Assembly (NCBI RefSeq): GCF_030463565.1
Contig: NC_134648.1
Location: forward strand, 12,875,806-12,939,805
Source of the DNA: Pelecanus crispus
Taxonomy: Eukaryota > Chordata > Aves > Pelecaniformes > Pelecanidae
Reading direction: 5' to 3'
DNA: 64,000 nucleotides
A program made the position numbers and the translations under genes. Positions 62,201-64,000 of this stretch are shown here, in pieces (position 1 is the first letter of the stretch; every line of letters begins with the position of its first letter). The notes under the pieces are model-generated. The model was not told the origin of the DNA. It saw only the letters and a list, made by a program, of their open reading frames with translations, and did no database searches.

Positions 62201-63672
62201 CCAGAGAATGGCTTATGTCCTGTGCTTTATTCTAGTTCCTCAGTGAGGAAGCTTAACATTGGATCAAAGCTTACTATATGATTAGGGATTCAACGATCAT
62301 ATCATTTTCATTACCTTAAGAACTGTATCATGTTCAGAGTACTTTAGATGTAAACAGTTATTTTTAAGTGGGGCTCATTTTTCAGTTAGCATCAGAATAT
62401 CTTGTTTGGTTTGACAAAGCATTCAGAGTGAGAGATTATCTCAGATTGTTTTGGCTTGACCTATTAATAACTTTAATATGGCCAGTGTTCCATTTCTGCT
62501 AAACTTCCAAGTGTTGGAGATCAAGTTTATCACAAAACTTCCTAAAACAACCAGTGATTTGAGAGAGCCAAGTCCCAGTGTGACCATTATGAAATTTGGT
62601 GGTCAGAGGCATTATATTATTATTGTCTACTATTACTTTTCATATTTTTATGTGCTAGGGTTGTAGTTCTTTAGGTTTAATTTATTCCTGCCACCTCTGA
62701 GTGCTGAACAGAAACAATTAGAGCACAGAGCATGCTGAGGGCAAGACTGGGTTTCAGAATGAGAACCAGATAAGTTGAAACAGAGGTGCCAAAAAAAGAT
62801 GAAATTTAACAAGGACAAGTACAAGTCCAAATAATAAAGGCTGGGGTGGGGGCGACAGGCGACCACCCAAAATGTTAGAACGGACTGCCTAACATGGCTT
62901 CAGACTCTCCAGTAGAGTTTTTCAGGAGCACATTAGATAAACCTCTGTCATTAATGAATAGGTATAGTTGGTTTTATCTAGAACCGGGATCATGGAGTAG
63001 GTGACTCCTTCTAGATATTTAGTAAATCTGTGTTTAACTCCTTTCCTGTGAAGTTATCTAGAGCAGAATCTTAGAAGTGTTTGGGTATGCACTAAGATGG
63101 TGCTGTTAGATGCTATATGTGCTTAGATTTTTTAGTCAGTGGGAAGTGTAGATTTCACTAGGGGCATACCATAGGATGAACTATTTGGCTACTTACTTAA
63201 TGACAGCAAAAACTTATATGACCTATACTAGAGCTCGAATATGTTGTGTAAAGCTAGTATGTGTTTATCGTATAAAGAATTTCCATAGTCTTTGGGAAAT
63301 ATAAGCAATGTCGCAAGATGCTAGATAGATATCTAACGACTTAAGGGTTGGGGAGAAGGCTCTGTTCTTTTGTGGAGGGAACAGATGTTATTGTTTCTGT
63401 AAGTTATAATTTGTAGGTTTAGAAATAATTAATGTATCATAGTGGGTACAGTTTATCATAATGGGTACATAGCAAGAGAATACTTTAGTTAACCTATTAA
63501 CTTGTAGAATTATTCTTCAGCCTATCTTGTTGTATGATAGGAAAAAAAATGTTGTTTGTCACAGAATATGCCTCGGAGGAGAGTCAGTGTTGCTGTTGTT
63601 CCTAAATTTAACTCCTTAAACATTCCTGGTCAGTCATCAACAGCTTCACCTATGCCTTCAATGCCATCCCTG
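29135..63672 (+). CDS. IRAG1: IRAG1 (MRVI1), 5' and middle part of the gene, 16 coding exons, 3' end outside window
   Basis: Whole-gene entry. The exons joined are 29135-29203, 35764-35864, 38694-38764, 44582-44755, 45771-45848, 46288-46337, 46771-46812, 47386-47979, 50150-50228, 53094-53214, 56086-56116, 57203-57343, 60190-60321, 61078-61219, 61880-61929 and 63565-63672. They total 1983 bases, or 661 codons, with no internal stop, and all introns are GT-AG. Order and sequence match my memory of mammalian IRAG1 throughout, including [49 protein letters not shown], the coiled-coil exons and [14 protein letters not shown]. In mammals the protein is an ER-anchored substrate of cGMP kinase I-beta that binds IP3 receptor type 1 and restrains calcium release. 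The missing 3' part should encode a glutamate-rich region and a C-terminal membrane segment. Its paralogue IRAG2 (LRMP) is less likely, because the PKG-site block and exon 8 ends match IRAG1. The residue numbers used below count from the ATG at 29135. Confidence 0.96.
30278..30301. repeat. poly(T) run, 24 bases, intron 1
   Basis: Uninterrupted T run. No flanking retrocopy is recognised. Confidence 0.95.
32261..32290. repeat. C-rich tract, intron 1
   Basis: TTCCTCCCCGCCCCGCCCTC followed by ten C. On the minus strand these are clustered G runs. Confidence 0.9.
33538..33603. repeat. A/T tandem repeat, intron 1
   Basis: Irregular units of the type TTTTATTATTAAAAAA are repeated about three times. 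Each unit is nearly its own reverse complement, so the stretch can fold back. The open frame that begins just upstream is low-complexity and not a gene. Confidence 0.85.
34290..34458 (+). mobile_element. CR1 LINE 3' end, in IRAG1 intron 1
   Basis: AGAGAGGTGGTCGATGCCCC, then AGGTGTTTGAACAATG, then GGACTAGATGATCGTTGTAG and CCCTTCCAACTG, ending in two ATTCT units. It is a short 5'-truncated copy in the same direction as the gene. Confidence 0.85.
35250..35275. repeat. poly(T) run, 26 bases, intron 1
   Basis: Uninterrupted T run, 488 bases before coding exon 2. Confidence 0.95.
35764..35864 (+). CDS. IRAG1: IRAG1 coding exon 2
   Basis: The acceptor is ATTCAG and the donor is AACAG|GTACTA. It encodes residues 24-56 and two bases of codon 57, with [13 protein letters not shown] and DKNLVNR. 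These match human TPTIVLTGDATSP and DKNLANR in order and spacing. The region is short, polar and probably disordered. It enters in phase 0 and leaves in phase 2, and the next exon restores the frame with a G to make arginine. Confidence 0.93.
35865..38693 (+). other. IRAG1 intron 2 (2829 bases)
   Basis: Bounded by GTACTA and CTCTAG. One short reverse CR1 end at 37780; the rest is AT-rich with no supported gene. Confidence 0.88.
37780..37830 (-). mobile_element. short CR1 3' end, reverse orientation, IRAG1 intron 2
   Basis: TTTAGGTTGGAAAAGATGAT followed by CAAGTCCAACC is the reverse complement of the CR1 3' untranslated end. Weakly similar sequence may extend to about 37900. Confidence 0.75.
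38694..38764 (+). CDS. IRAG1: IRAG1 coding exon 3
   Basis: The acceptor follows a pyrimidine-rich tract ending CTCTCTAG, and the donor is GTTG|GTAAGA. It completes codon 57, encodes residues 58-80 and gives the first base of codon 81. The peptide begins [14 protein letters not shown] and ends TSSLTSV. This parallels human VHSPHKRLSHRHLK and TASLTSV. It is a basic, serine-rich segment. Confidence 0.93.
39545..39560 (+). repeat. G7-T-G8 run, intron 3
   Basis: Fifteen G broken by one T. It could form a G-quadruplex in DNA or pre-mRNA. Confidence 0.85.
41220..42343 (+). mobile_element. CR1 LINE, 3' 1.1 kb, degraded, IRAG1 intron 3
   Basis: It runs from the CR1 ORF2 C-terminal part (TTATCAATGACCTGGAGGA, AGGCTGGAGAGCTGCTCTG-like block, GAACATGAACCAACAGTG) through the 3' UTR (GAATTTTTCACTC, GGTTGGACTAGATGACCTC) to CTATGATTCT at the end. 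Open frames at 41255-41476 and 41644-41859 are remnants. It is 5'-truncated, as is usual for CR1. It is more diverged than the copy at 55833. Confidence 0.9.
44582..44755 (+). CDS. IRAG1: IRAG1 coding exon 4, conserved [11 protein letters not shown] block
   Basis: The acceptor is CTATTCAG at 44581 and the donor is CACAG|GTAGG. It completes codon 81 (Asp), encodes 82-138 and starts codon 139. It contains [32 protein letters not shown] and [14 protein letters not shown], nearly identical to mammalian IRAG1. This is the best conserved N-terminal block and is predicted to be helical before a basic serine-rich tail. An open frame runs 37 bases upstream of the acceptor to an ATG at 44545, but that is intron: the splice phase and the family alignment both fix the start at 44582. 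Confidence 0.97.
45595..45621. repeat. perfect 12-base inverted repeat, intron 4
   Basis: TAATTGCCAAGT, a 3-base spacer GCA, then ACTTGGCAATTA. It lies 840 bases after coding exon 4 and 149 bases before exon 5. Confidence 0.9.
45771..45848 (+). CDS. IRAG1: IRAG1 coding exon 5, serine/proline-rich
   Basis: The acceptor is TAATGAAG at 45770. A second AG three bases on (CAG at 45771-45773) would remove one codon. The first is preferred because it gives the family sequence AVSPTLSP. The donor is CATCAG|GTAAAA. Residues 139-164 include [12 protein letters not shown] and [12 protein letters not shown], matching human AVSPNLSPSASP and SRSNSLTVPTPP. The segment is disordered with several SP sites. 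An arrangement of the NAGNAG type here could give two isoforms differing by one residue. Confidence 0.94.
46288..46337 (+). CDS. IRAG1: IRAG1 coding exon 6 (50 bases)
   Basis: The acceptor is TTTCTAG at 46287 and the donor is GGGCAG|GTAAGA. It enters in phase 1 and leaves in phase 0, encoding residues 165-181 ([17 protein letters not shown]). The corresponding human stretch starts GLDVC and then diverges. Assignment rests on splice signals, the exact phase fit and the GxD-C start. Confidence 0.88.
46771..46812 (+). CDS. IRAG1: IRAG1 coding exon 7 (42-base microexon-like)
   Basis: A strong pyrimidine tract ends TTTTTTGCTAG, and the donor is GCAGAG|GTAAGT, a near-consensus site. The 14 codons (182-195) give [14 protein letters not shown], phase 0 on both sides. 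Being symmetric, the exon can be skipped without a frameshift. I see no clear residue match in the human protein, only a similarly acidic stretch in the same place. Its exon status is inferred from splice sites and phase. Confidence 0.78.
47386..47979 (+). CDS. IRAG1: IRAG1 coding exon 8, large divergent linker exon
   Basis: The acceptor is CTTTCAG at 47385 and the donor is AGAGAG|GTGAGT. It holds 198 codons (196-393), phase 0 at both ends. The first third has [20 protein letters not shown] and EQKENFDP, both close to human. The middle is poorly conserved and low in hydrophobic order. A short island [12 protein letters not shown] is shared with human RPPLLRGLSWDS. The end, [16 protein letters not shown], is almost invariant. 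RKIS fits a basophilic kinase site and corresponds to human RKVS. Translation continues past the donor to a stop at 48079, but this is intron read-through, since the next exon continues the family sequence exactly. Confidence 0.97.
47980..50149 (+). other. IRAG1 intron 8 (2170 bases)
   Basis: Bounded by GTGAGT and TAACAG. An inverted repeat is at 48253. Otherwise unique-looking with no gene. Confidence 0.88.
48253..48280. repeat. 10-base inverted repeat, intron 8
   Basis: TGCATGTGCA and TGCACATGCA flank an 8-base spacer, next to further CATATG/CATGTG-type repeats. Confidence 0.85.
50150..50228 (+). CDS. IRAG1: IRAG1 coding exon 9
   Basis: The acceptor is TTAACAG at 50149. The donor is AAAAAG|GTGCAG, weaker than the neighbours. 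Residues 394-419 plus one base include [20 protein letters not shown], differing from human IRAG1 by one residue in this stretch. With the end of exon 8 it forms one highly conserved segment split by the intron. Confidence 0.97.
50480..51020 (+). mobile_element. ancient CR1/L3-type LINE fragment, IRAG1 intron 9
   Basis: GGCATGTTCACTTCTGGTCC, then CCAGAGAAGAGACATAAATG, then GATTGGAAAAATATGCCTTA and AAGGAAAAGGCTTAAAA match the order of an old CR1 3' coding end. A (TG)8 G9 run has grown inside it. The boundaries are uncertain and matching sequence may continue to about 51250. Confidence 0.55.
50801..50824 (+). repeat. (TG)8 then G9 run, intron 9
   Basis: A dinucleotide run passes directly into a nine-base G run, inside the old CR1 fragment. 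Confidence 0.9.
53094..53214 (+). CDS. IRAG1: IRAG1 coding exon 10
   Basis: The acceptor is GTCTTTAG at 53093 and the donor is GGGAAG|GTAAAA. It completes codon 420, encodes 421-459 and gives two bases of codon 460. An acidic stretch ([12 protein letters not shown]) leads into [20 protein letters not shown], matching human [20 protein letters not shown]. The acidic part lines up with the human IEEEES region. Confidence 0.97.
55833..55972 (+). mobile_element. CR1 LINE 3' end with ATTCTATG tail repeats, IRAG1 intron 10
   Basis: TTAATGGTTGGACTGGATGA, TCTTAAAGGTCTTTTCCAAC and three tandem ATTCTATG units at the end. This is the best-preserved CR1 copy here, and the short tail repeats indicate a relatively young avian subfamily. 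Confidence 0.95.
56086..56116 (+). CDS. IRAG1: IRAG1 coding exon 11 (31 bases)
   Basis: This very short exon has the acceptor ATTTCTAG and the donor GTTGAG|GTAAGT. It completes Ser460 and encodes [10 protein letters not shown] (461-470), matching human [10 protein letters not shown]. It is too small to find by open-frame length. It is supported by the exact family match and by phase on both sides. Confidence 0.96.
57203..57343 (+). CDS. IRAG1: IRAG1 coding exon 12, start of coiled-coil region
   Basis: The acceptor is CCAAACAG at 57202 and the donor is ATTACG|GTAAGA. The 47 codons (471-517) include [29 protein letters not shown] and [11 protein letters not shown], nearly identical to human. 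The heptad-like charged pattern suggests coiled coil. In mice, deletion of an exon encoding the start of the coiled coil (the IRAG delta-12 allele) abolishes binding to IP3 receptor type 1. This exon is the probable equivalent, by position and content (inference). Confidence 0.97.
57344..60189 (+). other. IRAG1 intron 12 (2846 bases)
   Basis: Bounded by GTAAGA and CTTCAG. No repeat or gene recognised. Confidence 0.88.
60190..60321 (+). CDS. IRAG1: IRAG1 coding exon 13, coiled-coil region
   Basis: The acceptor is ACTTCAG at 60189 and the donor is CGCCAG|GTAAGA. The 44 codons (518-561) include [20 protein letters not shown] and [17 protein letters not shown], which match human with few changes. 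The same frame is open for 72 bases upstream and 198 bases downstream. The splice signals, the phase 0 joins and the human alignment all limit the exon to these bounds. Retention of the following intron would end at a stop at 60517-60519. Confidence 0.97.
61078..61219 (+). CDS. IRAG1: IRAG1 coding exon 14, end of coiled-coil region
   Basis: The acceptor is TTCCTTAG at 61077 and the donor is CATCTG|GTAAAA. Residues 562-608 plus one base contain [20 protein letters not shown] and [21 protein letters not shown] see no difference from human up to the SSRS motif. This is the most strongly conserved part of the window. The amphipathic, charged pattern fits coiled coil. Confidence 0.98.
61880..61929 (+). 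CDS. IRAG1: IRAG1 coding exon 15, first PKG phosphosite
   Basis: The acceptor is TTTATGCAG at 61879 and the donor is GGAAAG|GTATTT. It completes Glu609 and encodes 610-625, [16 protein letters not shown]. Ser620 (codon 61912-61914) lies in RSMSL, which corresponds by spacing to mouse Ser664, a reported PKG site. It leaves in phase 0. Confidence 0.96.
62790..63020 (+). mobile_element. degraded CR1 LINE fragment, IRAG1 intron 15
   Basis: AAATTTAACAAGGACAAGTA followed by AACATGGCTTCAGACTCTCC and ATTAGATAAACCTCTGTCA gives the CR1 order, with a deletion between the two halves. The end is approximate. Confidence 0.65.
63435..63469 (+). repeat. 16-base direct repeat, intron 15
   Basis: TATCATAGTGGGTACA and TATCATAATGGGTACA, differing at one base, with three bases between them. 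They lie about 95 bases before coding exon 16. Confidence 0.9.
63565..63672 (+). CDS. IRAG1: IRAG1 coding exon 16, second PKG phosphosite, last exon in window
   Basis: The acceptor is TGTCACAG at 63564 and the donor is CCCTG|GTAAGT. The 36 codons (626-661) begin [19 protein letters not shown] and end in a serine/proline-rich tail (human SIPSLPAL). Ser633 (codon 63586-63588) follows RRRV, a strong basophilic consensus, and corresponds to mouse Ser677. This is 13 residues after the first site, exactly as in mammals. The exon ends in phase 0, so more coding exons must lie beyond 64000. Confidence 0.97.
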
Positions 63673-64000
63673 GTAAGTAAAACCCAGAGTTTAAAGATAC
63701 TAATTTTTGTCTAAACCATTTTTGCATAGGGCCAAGCCATAGTTACTAAAAAATGTAAGTCCTTTCATTGGTTTAATTTATTTTGACTCCATCCTAGTGA
63801 AGAGAATGGACAAAGGTAATTCCTGCTGTGTAAGGGACATATGCCTTCAGAATCTACCTCCATAAATGATCACTTTGGGCACAGAGCTGAATAGGGCTAG
63901 CTGGTGATTCAGAGGCATTAGACATTAGTTGAGGCAATTTTCCTTTTTATCTGTAGTAACATACTGAAAAAAAGTAGTAAAAATAATTGTCCACTGTAGG
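63673..64000 (+). other. start of IRAG1 intron 16
   Basis: Begins GTAAGT and runs off the window. No exon is seen in the 328 bases shown. Confidence 0.85.

Larger units (their letters stand above)
60322..63564 (+). other. IRAG1 introns 13 to 15 (756, 660 and 1635 bases)
   Basis: Separated by exons 14 (61078-61219) and 15 (61880-61929). Intron 15 has a degraded CR1 and the 16-base direct repeat. No other gene. Confidence 0.88.

Noticed and set aside
1..64000. tRNA, rRNA, CRISPR array or operon-like structure
   Set aside because: No cloverleaf, rRNA core sequence, regular spacer repeat or run of adjacent genes was found on either strand.

Overview
The window is vertebrate nuclear DNA, most likely from a bird. 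It is AT-rich, intron-dominated and carries CR1 retrotransposon 3' ends with the avian ATTCTATG tail repeat. It also holds two copies of an LTR resembling one I know from many bird genomes. No bacterial, organellar or viral gene organisation is present, and almost all listed open frames are chance frames in introns or repeats.

One gene is recognised: IRAG1 (also MRVI1), the inositol 1,4,5-trisphosphate receptor-associated cGMP kinase substrate, on the plus strand. Sixteen coding exons can be placed from 29135 to 63672, every junction being AG/GT with a reading phase that joins exactly. Together they give 661 codons with no stop. The last exon in the window ends in phase 0, so the gene continues past 64000. 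The C-terminal glutamate-rich region and the membrane anchor known from mammalian IRAG1 are not in the window.

Layout: 1-268 is part of an LTR on the minus strand. 269-29012 is a 29 kb upstream or 5'-intron region with ancient CR1 fragments (12400-13190, 17880-18345), a near-complete LTR (25103-25671) and a candidate unrecognised coding exon (4392-4478). 29013-29203 is the exon with the probable start codon. 29204-47385 holds small exons that encode the N-terminal disordered region and the conserved block around the [11 protein letters not shown] motif. 47386-47979 is a single large exon for a divergent linker. 50150-61219 encodes the conserved core and the coiled-coil region that, in mammals, binds the IP3 receptor. 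61880-63672 encodes the two basophilic serine sites phosphorylated by cGMP-dependent protein kinase I in mammals.

Function, from established knowledge of the family: IRAG1 sits on the endoplasmic or sarcoplasmic reticulum in a complex with IP3 receptor type 1 and PKG I-beta. When phosphorylated it lowers IP3-triggered calcium release, which contributes to NO/cGMP-dependent smooth-muscle relaxation and platelet inhibition. I saw no new multi-gene system. The most useful leads are the candidate 87-base upstream exon whose phase fits the first recognised exon, the overlapping upstream frames at the start codon, and the paired LTRs with promoter-like motifs.
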